Assembly: GCA_031426215.1 (NCBI GenBank)
Contig: JANPKU010000021.1
Coordinates: 1 to 64,000 of the forward strand
Length of the DNA stretch: 64,000 nt
Origin: Sva-07 sp031426215
GTDB taxonomy: Bacteria; Actinomycetota; Acidimicrobiia; Acidimicrobiales; Ilumatobacteraceae
Direction of reading: 5' to 3'
The first letter of the stretch is position 1. The number at the start of each line of letters is the position of its first letter. The notes beneath the pieces are model-generated. The model was not told the origin of the DNA. It made no database searches and saw only the letters and a program-made list of their open reading frames with translations. Made by a program: the position numbers and the translations under genes. This document shows positions 25,117 through 33,518 of the stretch, in pieces.

Positions 25117-25611
25117 ATGGCTGAAGTCACCCTCGGGGGAAACCCCGTACACACGTCCGGAGATCTCCCCGCGATCGGTGCAGTTGCACCCGCCTACTCC
25201 CTGGTCGGCACCGACCTCGGCGAGTACGACGCCTCGGCGTTCGCCGGGAAGAACGTGATCCTCAACATCTTCCCGAGTGTCGACACCCCGACATGTGCCA
25301 CGAGCGTTCGCCAGTTCAACGAGCGCGCCGCCGGCATGGACGACACCGTGGTGGTGTGCGTGTCCGCCGACCTTCCGTTCGCCATGGGCCGCTTCTGTGG
25401 TGCCGAGGGCATCGAGAACGTCAAGGTCGGCTCGACCTTCCGCTCCAGCTTCGGTGCCGACTACGGCGTCACGCTCACCGACGGCAAGCTGCAAGGCGTG
25501 CTCGCCCGTGCAGTCGTGGTGATCGGCCCCGACGGCACGGTCAAGCACAACGAGCTCGTCGCCGAGATCGCCCAAGAACCGAACTACGACGCCGCTCTCG
25601 CCGCTCTCTGA
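25117..25611 (+). CDS. tpx: thiol peroxidase (atypical 2-Cys peroxiredoxin Tpx)
   Basis: Reduces hydrogen and organic peroxides using thioredoxin (164 aa, the usual size). The peroxidatic Cys60 lies in FPSVDTPTCATSVRQF and the resolving Cys94 in GRFCGAEGI, the standard 34-residue separation. The N-terminal beta-hairpin VTLGGNPVHTSGDLP is family-typical. It is cytoplasmic. A perfect REP palindrome begins 11 bases after its stop codon, and the antisense RAYT frame overlaps its last 28 bases. Confidence 0.95.
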   Translation: MAEVTLGGNPVHTSGDLPAIGAVAPAYSLVGTDLGEYDASAFAGKNVILNIFPSVDTPTCATSVRQFNERAAGMDDTVVVCVSADLPFAMGRFCGAEGIENVKVGSTFRSSFGADYGVTLTDGKLQGVLARAVVVIGPDGTVKHNELVAEIAQEPNYDAALAAL

Positions 25612-26483
25612 TCACAGGTGTCATCTCGATTGGGGTCAGACCCCAATCGAGATCGGCCGGCGAAGACCAGATCGGTTGCGCATCGTGCGACGTCCGAGAG
25701 GGCCGGATCGCTCCGCAGCTTGTTTCGAGCTCGCGATGCAGCACATCTCCATGCGTTGCTGCCGCTCATTCCCAGCATCTCGGCGACCAATGCCTGATCG
25801 GTCTGCGAGCGATCGAGAACCCACGAGATCAGCACCGATCGTGCGTTCGCGGGTGCGGCGGAGGAGTCCATTCGTTCGGCGAGAACGATCGAGACCGCCT
25901 CGAACAGCATTCGGACCTCAGCGATTGTCAGAGCGCTCGGACACGTGCCCGCCTCGTTGCGGACGAATCGATCGAATGCAGTTGCATCGTATTCGAAGTG
26001 CTCCAGGACCTCGCCAGTTCGTAGCCACGACGGCGGCGAACGAAATCCGAGATAAGTCCGATGACTCGACCAGCGGTAGCCGGATGGGTCCGCGACTCCC
26101 GGCACGTCGAGCGCATTGCGATGGATGTACCGGCAAGCGGCGAGCAGGTACTCATCGGACTCGATTCGGCGGGAATGAAAGCGGCCTCGGAAGAGCGCCC
26201 CATCTCGACCGAGGCGATCGTTGACACGGCGGGTGTAGATGGACCCAATGCGTTGCATCGCCTCCGAGAGCCCACCGTCGGGACAATGGACGAGAAGGTG
26301 ATAGTGGTTGTCCATGAGGCAGTACGCGTACATCGACACTCCGAAGCGATCGTGGACGTCGGCCAAGCGTTGCCCGAACTCGATCCGATCTCGGTCGTGG
26401 AAGTACACGGTGCCGTGGTCGATGCCACGATTCATCACGTGGTACAGGCCGTCTTCGATGTCTGGACGAAGTTGTCTGGGCAT
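25584..26483 (-). CDS. REP-associated tyrosine transposase (RAYT), IS200-like Y1 family
   Basis: Y1/HUH single-strand DNA transposase (299 aa). Residues 1-150 form the catalytic domain: DGLYHVMNRGID, the HUH pair H60-Y-H62 in MDNHYHLLVH, GALFRGRFHSR, and the candidate nucleophile Tyr119 in CRYIHRNAL. The C-terminal part (210-270) looks like the DnaA-type HTH often attached to REP transposases (LVAEMLGMSGSNAWRCAASRARNKL). The ATG at 26483 is chosen because an upstream TTG would start inside the flanking palindrome. The last 20 residues are encoded by the downstream palindrome (GSDPNRD) and tpx antisense, so the native 3' end may have been lost. Sequence appears less GC-rich than its neighbours. 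RAYTs are typically single-copy, domesticated, and mobilise or maintain REP elements. Confidence 0.9.
   Translation of the reverse strand: MPRQLRPDIEDGLYHVMNRGIDHGTVYFHDRDRIEFGQRLADVHDRFGVSMYAYCLMDNHYHLLVHCPDGGLSEAMQRIGSIYTRRVNDRLGRDGALFRGRFHSRRIESDEYLLAACRYIHRNALDVPGVADPSGYRWSSHRTYLGFRSPPSWLRTGEVLEHFEYDATAFDRFVRNEAGTCPSALTIAEVRMLFEAVSIVLAERMDSSAAPANARSVLISWVLDRSQTDQALVAEMLGMSGSNAWRCAASRARNKLRSDPALSDVARCATDLVFAGRSRLGSDPNRDDTCDQRAARAAS
25623..25653. repeat. REP-like palindrome, copy 1
   Basis: 31-bp perfect palindrome: ATCTCGATTGGGGTC, centre A, then its exact inverse. It lies 11 bases after the tpx stop and inside the 3' end of the RAYT frame. Confidence 0.92.
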
Positions 26484-26510
26484 CAGACCATCATGACGAA
26501 GGGGTGTCAC

Positions 26511-26541
26511 ATCTCGATTGGGGTCTGACCCCAATCGAGAT
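26511..26541. repeat. REP-like palindrome, copy 2
   Basis: The same 31-bp perfect palindrome as copy 1 with centre T, so it is in the opposite orientation. It starts 28 bases upstream of the RAYT ATG and its last base touches the dapB stop codon. Both copies are preceded by GGTGTC on the plus strand. Together the two bracket the RAYT gene. Confidence 0.92.
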
Positions 26542-27312
26542 TCAGTCGAGGAAGGGGTCGAGGGAGCGACTCAGGCCTGGCACGACTGGAATCTTCTTGC
26601 AGGCAAGGATGACACCGGGCATGAAGCTCTCGCGGTCGTAGCTGTCCTGTCGGATCGTCAGGGTCTGGCCCTGGGCTCCGAGAATCACCTCTTGGTGCGC
26701 GACCATGCCCCGCATGCGGACCGAGTGCACCCTGATGCCGTTCGGACCAAGCCCCCCGCGAGCACCGGCATAGACCTCGTCGGTGGTCGGATCCTCGCCG
26801 AACTCGCCACCTCGGGCGGCGCCCATTCGCTCGGCGGTCTTCACCGCCGTACCCGATGGGGCATCGACCTTGCGGTCGTGGTGCAACTCGATGATCTCAG
26901 CGGTATCAAAGAACGGCGCCGCCATCTCGGCGAACCGCATCATCAGCACGGCAGAAATCGCGAAATTCGGGGCGATGACACAGTTGGGTCCGTCGGCGTT
27001 GCCGAAGGCCGCCTCGAACAGTTCGAAGTCGGCGACGGTGAACCCGGTGGTGCCGACAACGGCGTGGATTCCGTGTTCGGCGAGCACTGGCAACAGCGCA
27101 CGAGACGCATCGGCGACCGTGAAGTCGACCACGACGTCGCACGATGCATCGGCGAACGCATCCGACGATTCGCTCACCACGACGCCTTCGATCGCTTTGC
27201 CGACTCCGAACTGGTCGACCGCGGCGACGAAAACGAGATCGGGGTCAGCAGCCACCGCCGCACAAACGGTTCTCCCCATTCGTCCGGCGGCGCCGCTGAC
27301 CCCAATTCTCAT
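26542..27312 (-). CDS. dapB: 4-hydroxy-tetrahydrodipicolinate reductase
   Basis: NAD(P)H-dependent reductase of the lysine/DAP pathway (256 aa). N-terminal Rossmann motif RIGVSGAAGRMG (2-13), DFTVADAS, VGTTGFT, APNFAISAVLMM, and the substrate-binding/catalytic segment ELHHDRKVDAPSGTA are intact. It lies 66 bases downstream of pnp on the same strand, the actinobacterial arrangement. The REP palindrome directly abuts its stop codon and probably serves as its transcript end. Confidence 0.95.
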   Translation of the reverse strand: MRIGVSGAAGRMGRTVCAAVAADPDLVFVAAVDQFGVGKAIEGVVVSESSDAFADASCDVVVDFTVADASRALLPVLAEHGIHAVVGTTGFTVADFELFEAAFGNADGPNCVIAPNFAISAVLMMRFAEMAAPFFDTAEIIELHHDRKVDAPSGTAVKTAERMGAARGGEFGEDPTTDEVYAGARGGLGPNGIRVHSVRMRGMVAHQEVILGAQGQTLTIRQDSYDRESFMPGVILACKKIPVVPGLSRSLDPFLD

Positions 27313-27378
27313 GTGTCCAGTCTGGCTGATGTCGAGGCCACCCCCGCGATTACATCGCGGGTCCGGCCCCTGTTGAAA

Positions 27379-29847
27379 TCAGCGGTGGCGACGACGGGCT
27401 CCACCGCTGCGACGACCACCGTCGTCAGCAGCCGGGCGCTCCGACTTCGGGCCGAGGTCACCGAGTTCGTCGGCGAGCTGGGCGTCGAAGCTGTCTTCGA
27501 AGCTGACCTCGACGACATCGGTGGCTGCCCCGGCCGGGGCCGACTCCTCACGAGGTGCCCGCTCCTCACGAGGTGAACGGTCACGTCGCGGTGCACGATC
27601 GCGATCGCCGCCACCGTTCGACGACGATGACTCGGCGGCGCCTTCCTTCGCGGGCGGCGGATCGCCGGCCAGCATCAGGCTGACCTTGCCCTTGTCGTCG
27701 ATCTCCTCGACGCGGACTTCGATCTCCTGGCCCAGCTCCAACACGTCTTCGACAGCGTTGATGCGCTTGCCGCCACCGAGCTTGGAGATGTGAATGAGAC
27801 CATCACGGCCCGGCAGGATGTTGACGAACGCACCGAACTTGGTGATGTTGACGACGCGGCCCATGTAGACCTTGTCGAGTTCGGCCTTCGGCGGGTCGAC
27901 GATCGCGAGGATCGCAGCCTTCGCCTCTTCCATCCTCCACGCCTCGACGGCGCCGATGGTGACGATGCCGCGGGCACCGTCGTCGTCGACACCGATGTCG
28001 GCACCCGTCTCCTGCTGGATGGTGTTGATGACCTTGCCCTTCGGGCCGATGACTTCACCGACCTTGTCGAGCGGGATGTAGATCGTCGAGATCTTCGGCG
28101 CGGTCTCGGCCACCTCGTCACGCGACTGCGAGATGCAGGCGTTCATGACCTCGAGGATCTCGAGACGGGCAACGCGAGCCTGGGCCAGCGCGGCGGTCAG
28201 CACATCGGCGGGAATCCCGTCGATCTTCGTGTCGAGCTGCAACGCCGTGATGGCGTCCTCGGTGCCGGCGACCTTGAAGTCCATGTCGCCGAAGGCGTCC
28301 TCGGAGCCGAGGATGTCGGTCAGCGTGATGTATTTGCCGTCTTCGTAGATGAGGCCCATGGCGATACCGGACACGTGGCCACGACTCGGAACACCGGCAT
28401 CCATCAGCGACAGGCTGGATGCGCACACCGAACCCATCGAGGTGGAGCCGTTGGACGACATGACCTCGGAGACGAGACGCAACGTGTACGCGAAGTCTTC
28501 CTGGTTCGGGATGACGGGAAGGACTGCACGGGCGGCGAGCGCACCGTGGCCGATCTCGCGGCGCTTCGGCGAACCGACGCGGCCGGTCTCGCCATTCGCC
28601 CACGGCGGCATGTTGTAGTGGTGCAGATAGCGCTTGGTGTCGTTCGGCGACAGCGAGTCGATCATCTGGTTCATGCGGGGCATGGCCATGGTGAGCACGC
28701 TCATCACCTGGGTCTCGCCACGCTGGAACAGCGCCGAGCCGTGTGCGGTCGGCAGGACGCCGACTTCAGCGGAGATCGGACGCAGATCGGCGACGCCACG
28801 GCCGTCCATGCGGACGCCTTCTTCGACGACGCGCTTGCGCATCAGCTTCTTGTTGAGCGAACGAACGGCTTCTTTGACCATGCCGTTCTGGCCGGCGAAC
28901 TCGCCCGGCTCGTCCTTGGTGCCGCACAGCTCGGCGAGGATCTCGGTAGTGACGGTGTCGGTCGCTGCGTTGCGCTCGGACTTGTCGGCGATCGTGATGA
29001 CCGGTGCGAGCTTGTCGGTGCCGGCCTTCTCGACGGCGGCGAAGATCTCCGGCGTGTAGTCGAGGACTGGCGTCCACTTCATCGGCGTGATCGGGCCATC
29101 GGTGGCGATCACCGACGCAACGAGCTGGCGCTGTAGTGCGATCGATTCCTTGATCCACACCTTGCAGGCGTCGAGGCCGTCGGCGAGGACGTCCTCGGTG
29201 ACCTTCTTGGCCCCGTCGTCGTAGTAGTAGAACGCGTTCTCGGAACCGCCGGCCTCGACCATCATCACGGCGACATCGCCGTTGTCGAGTTCACGGCCGG
29301 CCACGACCAGCTCGAAGGTGCCGGCGTCGGCCTCTTCGTAGGTCGGGTGGGCGATCCACTCACCGTCGACGCTGAACGCCATACGCACCGCTCCGATCGG
29401 GCCCTCGAAGGGGATGCCCGAGATCATCAGCGCGGCAGACGCGGCGTTGATCGACAGGACGTCGTGCTGGTTGTGCTGGTCGGCGCCGAGCACGGTGGTG
29501 ACGATCTGGGTCTCGTTACGGAAACCATCGGGGAACGACGGGCGCAGCGGACGGTCGGTGAGGCGACAGGTGAGGATTGCGTCGTCGCTCGGACGGCCTT
29601 CACGGCGGAAGAACGAGCCGGGGATCTTGCCGGCGGCATACGCCCGCTCCTCGACGTCGACCGTCAACGGGAAGAAGTCCATGCCTTCACGCACGCTCTT
29701 GGCGGCGTTGGCGGTGGTGAGGACCTTCGTACCACCGATCGATGCCACGACGGCACCCATCGACTGGGGGGCGAGTTTGCCTGTTTCGAAGGTCAGGGTC
29801 TTGTCGGTTCCGGATACGAGTCCGGACACGATGATGGGGTCAGCCAC
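27379..29847 (-). CDS. pnp: polyribonucleotide nucleotidyltransferase (PNPase)
   Basis: Phosphorolytic 3'-5' exoribonuclease and degradosome component (822 aa). Two RNase PH cores (about 10-230 and 330-560, with RDGRPLRPSF-type phosphate site DRPLRPSFPDG and the second-core GSTSMGSVCASSLSLMDAGV), a KH domain (IPLDKVGEVIGPKGK) and an S1 domain (VYMGRVVNITKFGAFVNILPG). The C-terminal 100 residues are a disordered Arg/Glu/Gly-rich tail ending RRRHR, as in other actinobacteria, likely adding RNA affinity. The GTG at 29847 has AAAGGAG just upstream; the longer frame is rejected. Confidence 0.95.
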   Translation of the reverse strand: MADPIIVSGLVSGTDKTLTFETGKLAPQSMGAVVASIGGTKVLTTANAAKSVREGMDFFPLTVDVEERAYAAGKIPGSFFRREGRPSDDAILTCRLTDRPLRPSFPDGFRNETQIVTTVLGADQHNQHDVLSINAASAALMISGIPFEGPIGAVRMAFSVDGEWIAHPTYEEADAGTFELVVAGRELDNGDVAVMMVEAGGSENAFYYYDDGAKKVTEDVLADGLDACKVWIKESIALQRQLVASVIATDGPITPMKWTPVLDYTPEIFAAVEKAGTDKLAPVITIADKSERNAATDTVTTEILAELCGTKDEPGEFAGQNGMVKEAVRSLNKKLMRKRVVEEGVRMDGRGVADLRPISAEVGVLPTAHGSALFQRGETQVMSVLTMAMPRMNQMIDSLSPNDTKRYLHHYNMPPWANGETGRVGSPKRREIGHGALAARAVLPVIPNQEDFAYTLRLVSEVMSSNGSTSMGSVCASSLSLMDAGVPSRGHVSGIAMGLIYEDGKYITLTDILGSEDAFGDMDFKVAGTEDAITALQLDTKIDGIPADVLTAALAQARVARLEILEVMNACISQSRDEVAETAPKISTIYIPLDKVGEVIGPKGKVINTIQQETGADIGVDDDGARGIVTIGAVEAWRMEEAKAAILAIVDPPKAELDKVYMGRVVNITKFGAFVNILPGRDGLIHISKLGGGKRINAVEDVLELGQEIEVRVEEIDDKGKVSLMLAGDPPPAKEGAAESSSSNGGGDRDRAPRRDRSPREERAPREESAPAGAATDVVEVSFEDSFDAQLADELGDLGPKSERPAADDGGRRSGGARRRHR

Positions 29848-30100
29848 AAGGGCTCCTTTCGTGTGCACTCCCGCTTGGAAGTGCGCCTCTTGGAGCGACG
29901 GGCCGGTTCCCAGTTGGTCAACCCGACCTGGCCAACGTCTCGGACTGAGCGACGGCGGGTTCGGATTCAGCAACCGGCAACCGACAACGGTTCGCTCGAA
30001 TTGCGACGCCGGACGTTCCGGCAGTCGTGGCTGAGGCTACCGTGAATCGCAAGCGAAGTGGTGCCCAAGCGGCCCACCGGGCCTGCTCGGAACCTGCGGA

Positions 30101-30127
30101 TTCCCCGAAAGCGGTTCCGGGGAACCG
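30101..30127 (-). terminator. hairpin(s) just after rpsO
   Basis: CGGTTCC-GG-GGAACCG (30112-30127) forms a 7-bp stem five bases past the rpsO stop. An alternative 7-bp pairing, TTCCCCG with CGGGGAA (30101-30124), competes with it. By analogy with rpsO-pnp in other bacteria this may be a partial terminator or an RNase processing site. The rest of the 285-base rpsO-pnp gap shows no further recognisable element. Confidence 0.45.
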
Positions 30128-30132
30128 GGCGA

Positions 30133-30411
30133 TCAGCGGCGCAGACCTTGGGCGGCGATGATTTCGCGATACCGCTCGACGTTGATCTTCTTGACGTAGT
30201 CGAGCATGCGGCGGCGGCGTCCGACCAGCATCAGCAGACCACGGCGGCTGTGGTGGTCCTTCTTGTGGGTCTTGAGGTGTTCGGTGAGGTGGGTGATGCG
30301 CTCGGTGAGCAGCGCAATCTGTACCTCGGGTGAACCGGTGTCGGTTTCGTGCGTGCGGAACTTCTCGATCGTCGCCGTGGTGTTCGGCGTGGTGTCGGAA
30401 ATGTCGGCCAT
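30133..30411 (-). CDS. rpsO: 30S ribosomal protein S15
   Basis: Primary 16S rRNA-binding protein (92 aa, family 89). Hallmarks are FRTHETDTGSPEVQIALLTERI, the HLKTHKKDHHSRRGLL helix pair and GRRRRMLDYVKK. It has its own good promoter at 30510-30538, giving a leader of about 90 bases with a stable hairpin. That fits autogenous control by S15, known in several phyla. Confidence 0.97.
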   Translation of the reverse strand: MADISDTTPNTTATIEKFRTHETDTGSPEVQIALLTERITHLTEHLKTHKKDHHSRRGLLMLVGRRRRMLDYVKKINVERYREIIAAQGLRR

Positions 30412-30443
30412 GATGTGTCGCCTTCTTCGTCGGAGGTCGCATC

Positions 30444-30461
30444 GCCGGCCGGATGGCCAGC
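30444..30461 (-). promoter_or_regulatory. rpsO leader hairpin (candidate S15 autoregulatory element)
   Basis: GCUGGCC AUCC GGCCGGC in the leader transcript forms a 7-bp stem (one G-U) 33 bases before the rpsO ATG. S15 repression through leader hairpins is established in other bacteria. That this hairpin is the element is inference. Confidence 0.35.
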
Positions 30462-30509
30462 GGGTGCATCACATCCGCGCCGGAGATCCCAGCCCGAACG
30501 GACCTGGCA

Positions 30510-30538
30510 ATGCTATGGCCACGACCGTCCGTCCACAA
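30510..30538 (-). promoter_or_regulatory. rpsO promoter
   Basis: TTGTGG (30533-30538), 17-base spacer, TAGCAT (30510-30515) on the minus strand. Spacing is ideal for a housekeeping sigma factor. It overlaps the end region of ribF, so rpsO can be expressed apart from the infB operon. Confidence 0.6.
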
Positions 30539-30545
30539 CGGGGGA

Positions 30546-31487
30546 TCAGCTGAGGAGTTCGCGGGCGCTGGAAACGTCGTGTCCGAGCTGCGCGATGAGT
30601 GCGTCGACGCCATCGAACTTGCGCTCGCTGCGTAAGAAGTGTTCGAAGCGAACGCGAGCGATCTCGCCGTAGAGATCGACGTCGACGTCGAGCAGGTGCG
30701 CCTCGAGCAACGATGCATCGGCATGCTCGTAGAACGTCGGACGACGACCCAGGTTGATTGCGCACCCGCGCACGTCACCGTTGGGGCGCTCGTAGAAGCC
30801 GGCATAGACCCCGTCAGCCGGAAGACACATCCCTGACGGCACGGCGACGTTCGCCGTGGGAAAGCCGAGCAGTCGTCCACGTTGGTCGCCGGTGAACACC
30901 TTGCCGCTCACCTCGTACGGGCGACCGAGCATCGAGTTGGCGCGCTCGATGTCGCCGCCGGCGAGCGCACGACGGATCGCGGTGCTGCTGATCGGCTCGT
31001 CGATTCCGTCGAGACGCTGGACGAGTTGCACCGGCTCGACGTCGAAGTCGGCGTCCACACCGACCTTGCGGAGAAGATCCACGTTGCCGTCACGATGCCG
31101 ACCGAAGTGGAAGTCCTCGCCGACCACGATCACCCGAGTCTTCAGACACTTCACGAGCACTCGGTCGACGAACGACTCGGGGCTCTCCGCTGCCTGTTCG
31201 ATGTCGAACGGCACGACGACGACGGCATCGATGCCCGTCGCGGCGAGAAGTTCCATCTTCTGCGGGGAGCTCGTCAGCAGACGGGGGGCCGACTCGGGCC
31301 GCACCACGCTCGCAGGGTGTCGATCGAAGGTGACCACGACAGACTGCGCTCCGATTTCGCCGGCGCGACGACGAACCTGGTCGATCACGGCGCGATGGCC
31401 GAGGTGGACACCGTCGTAGGCGCCGATCGTGATCACCGCACGCTCGTCCGCCCAAGGGCAGTGCTGAAGGTCGGTCACGACGAGCAC
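30546..31487 (-). CDS. ribF: bifunctional riboflavin kinase/FAD synthetase
   Basis: Makes FMN and FAD from riboflavin (313 aa). The N-terminal nucleotidyltransferase domain has TIGAYDGVHLGHRAVI, FDRHPASVVRP, VVGEDFHFGRHRDGN and ISSTAIRRALAGGD. The C-terminal flavokinase domain has GRLLGFPTANVAVP, GVYAGFY, CAINLGRRPTF and EAHLLDVDVDLYG. Standard position after truB. GTG start; a second GTG three codons in is equally possible. Confidence 0.95.
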   Translation of the reverse strand: MLVVTDLQHCPWADERAVITIGAYDGVHLGHRAVIDQVRRRAGEIGAQSVVVTFDRHPASVVRPESAPRLLTSSPQKMELLAATGIDAVVVVPFDIEQAAESPESFVDRVLVKCLKTRVIVVGEDFHFGRHRDGNVDLLRKVGVDADFDVEPVQLVQRLDGIDEPISSTAIRRALAGGDIERANSMLGRPYEVSGKVFTGDQRGRLLGFPTANVAVPSGMCLPADGVYAGFYERPNGDVRGCAINLGRRPTFYEHADASLLEAHLLDVDVDLYGEIARVRFEHFLRSERKFDGVDALIAQLGHDVSSARELLS

Positions 31488-31526
31488 GTTCGCAACGCTA
31501 TCGGCCCCCGATGGGTCCTTTCGTGC

Positions 31527-32393
31527 TCAGCGGGGAAGCACGACGGCCGGCTTGGCCTGTCCGCGGAACTCCTCGTACACGGCGAGCAACTCGCCCGATT
31601 CGTCGGACACCGCCCACGGTCCGGTGCCTTCCCACGCGTCGAGCACTCGGCCATTGGCGATCAGCGCGGCAACGCCGGCGTCGACGGTGACCGCCGGGAG
31701 CGACCGCACCGCACTCGCCACCGGGAGCAACTCGCACTCGTCGGGTGAGCCGGCCTCGTCGAGCGTGAACGCACCGACGTGCGTACGGCGCAGGTTGCGC
31801 AGGTGCGCTCCCCCGCCCAGCAGACGACCGAGATCGTCGGCGAGTGTGCGGATGTAGGTGCCGGCGGAACACTCGACCTCGATCGCCAACACCCCCGGCT
31901 CGGCCCAGCCGGTGACGTCGAAGCGATGAATCGTGACCGCGCGTGGAGCCCGTTCGATCTCGATGCCCTCTCGGGCGAGTTCGTGCAGCCGCCTGCCGTC
32001 GACTCTGATCGCCGACACCATCGGCGGCACCTGCTCGATGTCACCCACGAGTTGTTCGTCGACCACACGACGTGCCTCGTCGATCGTGACCGCCGACATG
32101 TCGAAGGTGGCGAGGACCTCCCCCGCCGAGTCGAGTGTGGAGGTCCGCGCTCCGAGGACCACTTCGCCCGCGTAGCCCTTGCGGGTCTTCTCGACGAAGC
32201 GCAGCAGCCGGGTGGCCTTTCCGACCGCGACCACCAGCACGCCGGTGGCGTCGGGGTCGAGTGTGCCGGCGTGCCCGATTTGGCGCTCACCGAAGCGACG
32301 CCGCAGCATGGCAACGACATCGTGGCTGGTGACCCCCGCAGGCTTGTCGACGATGGCGATTCCGTGGATGGTCGCAGGCTTGCGACGTGCCAT
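31527..32393 (-). CDS. truB: tRNA pseudouridine(55) synthase
   Basis: Makes pseudouridine 55 in the T loop of tRNAs (288 aa). GIAIVDKPAGVTSHDVV opens the catalytic domain. Catalytic Asp46 is in GHAGTLDPDATGVL, and KGYAGEVVLG, VPPMVSAIRVDGRRLHELAR and CSAGTYIRTLADDLG follow. A C-terminal extension (210-288) is of the actinobacterial type. The ATG overlaps the rbfA stop by one base (TGATG), showing coupling. Confidence 0.95.
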   Translation of the reverse strand: MARRKPATIHGIAIVDKPAGVTSHDVVAMLRRRFGERQIGHAGTLDPDATGVLVVAVGKATRLLRFVEKTRKGYAGEVVLGARTSTLDSAGEVLATFDMSAVTIDEARRVVDEQLVGDIEQVPPMVSAIRVDGRRLHELAREGIEIERAPRAVTIHRFDVTGWAEPGVLAIEVECSAGTYIRTLADDLGRLLGGGAHLRNLRRTHVGAFTLDEAGSPDECELLPVASAVRSLPAVTVDAGVAALIANGRVLDAWEGTGPWAVSDESGELLAVYEEFRGQAKPAVVLPR

Positions 32394-32824
32394 CAGCTCT
32401 CGGACGTCTCCGGAGCGTCCGAAACGACAGGCGCAGACGACTCGCGTTCCAGACGCGCCTGATCCGACTTCAAGATCTCGTCGATACGCGCCGCCGACCG
32501 GATGACCATGTCGGGACGGAAGTCGAGAATCGGGGTCTTCTTCGCCCGGATCTGTCGTGCGATCGACGCCTGCAGCCGGATGCGATGGTCGGCGAACGCT
32601 TCGAGAATCTCCGCATCGCCGTCCTCGTCGGCAAGCGAATCGAAGAACACGATTGCACGGTTCAGTTCGGGGTCGACGTCGATGCCGGTGACGGTCACGA
32701 ACGTGAGTCGTTCGTCATCGATGCGCACCAGTTCGTCGGCGATGATCTCCTGCAGTGTCGTGCTCACCCGCGCGCTGCGCGAGTACTTCGGGGTGTTGGT
32801 GCGGCTGCTTCGCTTGCCTGCCAT
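32393..32824 (-). CDS. rbfA: 30S ribosome-binding factor A
   Basis: KH-fold factor for late 16S rRNA maturation and cold adaptation (143 aa). RVSTTLQEIIADEL, VTVTGIDVDPELNRAIVFF and the RPDMVIRSAARIDEIL end are family-typical, followed by a short acidic tail. The ATG at 32824 has GAGGAG 6 bases upstream, placed over the end of the DsbA-like gene. Confidence 0.94.
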   Translation of the reverse strand: MAGKRSSRTNTPKYSRSARVSTTLQEIIADELVRIDDERLTFVTVTGIDVDPELNRAIVFFDSLADEDGDAEILEAFADHRIRLQASIARQIRAKKTPILDFRPDMVIRSAARIDEILKSDQARLERESSAPVVSDAPETSES

Positions 32825-32838
32825 GGGGGGCTCCTCGC

Positions 32839-33483
32839 TCAGGTGAAGTCGGGGGCGACCCGGTTGGATCGCTTGAGTTCGGCCATGCCGGACATGGTGG
32901 CCAGCTTCTCGATGGCGTCCCAGAGTTCGACCGCCTCGACGCCACGCGGCGCCTTGGAGATCACCGGGCCGAAGAAACTCGCCTCGTTCCCGGCGCCGGG
33001 ATGGAACGTGAGGATCGGCGTGCCGACATCCTTGCCCGTTCGGCTCAGCGCCAACTCGGTGTCGGCACGGATGTACGCATCGTGCGACTCGTCATCGGCG
33101 GCGTCGAGACACCCGGCGTCGAATCCATTGGCCGACAACAGACCGCCGTACCACCCGAGACCGTCGCTGCGAGCCGCTTCGCGCTGCGCATCAGCGTGCA
33201 ACGCGGTGCCGACCGCTGTGTACCAACGACCGACGGCCGATGGGTCGTCGTCGCCGAGCCGAATGGCGTCGGCGATGCGAAGTCCCTGCTGGCCGAGGTA
33301 GTGACCTGCGCGGTATTGCGGCGTGTACCACTCCTGGGTGTTGTTCTCGTTGAGGATCCACAACGAGATGAACCGCCAGTCGACCTCGTAGTCACGCTGC
33401 TCGCTGACATTGGTGACCCACCTCGAGGTGATCCACGCCCACGGACAGACAGGATCAAAGAAGAAGTCCAGATCGGCGGCCAC
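32839..33483 (-). CDS. DsbA-fold oxidoreductase related to mycothiol-dependent nitroreductase Rv2466c
   Basis: Thioredoxin-fold protein with helical insertion (214 aa). It aligns by eye with M. tuberculosis Rv2466c: FDPVCPWAWITSRW (9-22), ISLWILNEN, the cis-proline region GKDVGTPIL, and FFGPVISKAPRG followed by LWDA. Rv2466c uses a CPWC active site; here it reads CPWA, so only Cys13 remains and a resolving Cys is absent. It may work as a mono-thiol mycothiol-dependent enzyme. The gene sits between infB and rbfA, 14 bases from rbfA, so it is expressed with the translation operon. Confidence 0.85.
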   Translation of the reverse strand: MAADLDFFFDPVCPWAWITSRWVTNVSEQRDYEVDWRFISLWILNENNTQEWYTPQYRAGHYLGQQGLRIADAIRLGDDDPSAVGRWYTAVGTALHADAQREAARSDGLGWYGGLLSANGFDAGCLDAADDESHDAYIRADTELALSRTGKDVGTPILTFHPGAGNEASFFGPVISKAPRGVEAVELWDAIEKLATMSGMAELKRSNRVAPDFT

Positions 33484-33518
33484 CTGTGCAACCTACCGGG
33501 ACGAACCCGGCGGGCCGA

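Noticed and set aside
26484..26534. N-terminal extension of the RAYT from a TTG inside the palindrome
   Set aside because: The extra residues are merely the translated repeat; the ATG at 26483 begins the normal family N-terminus.
25584..26541. complete IS200/IS605 insertion sequence
   Set aside because: No TnpB, and the bounding elements are full palindromes with copies elsewhere rather than subterminal hairpins of one IS. RAYT is the better fit.
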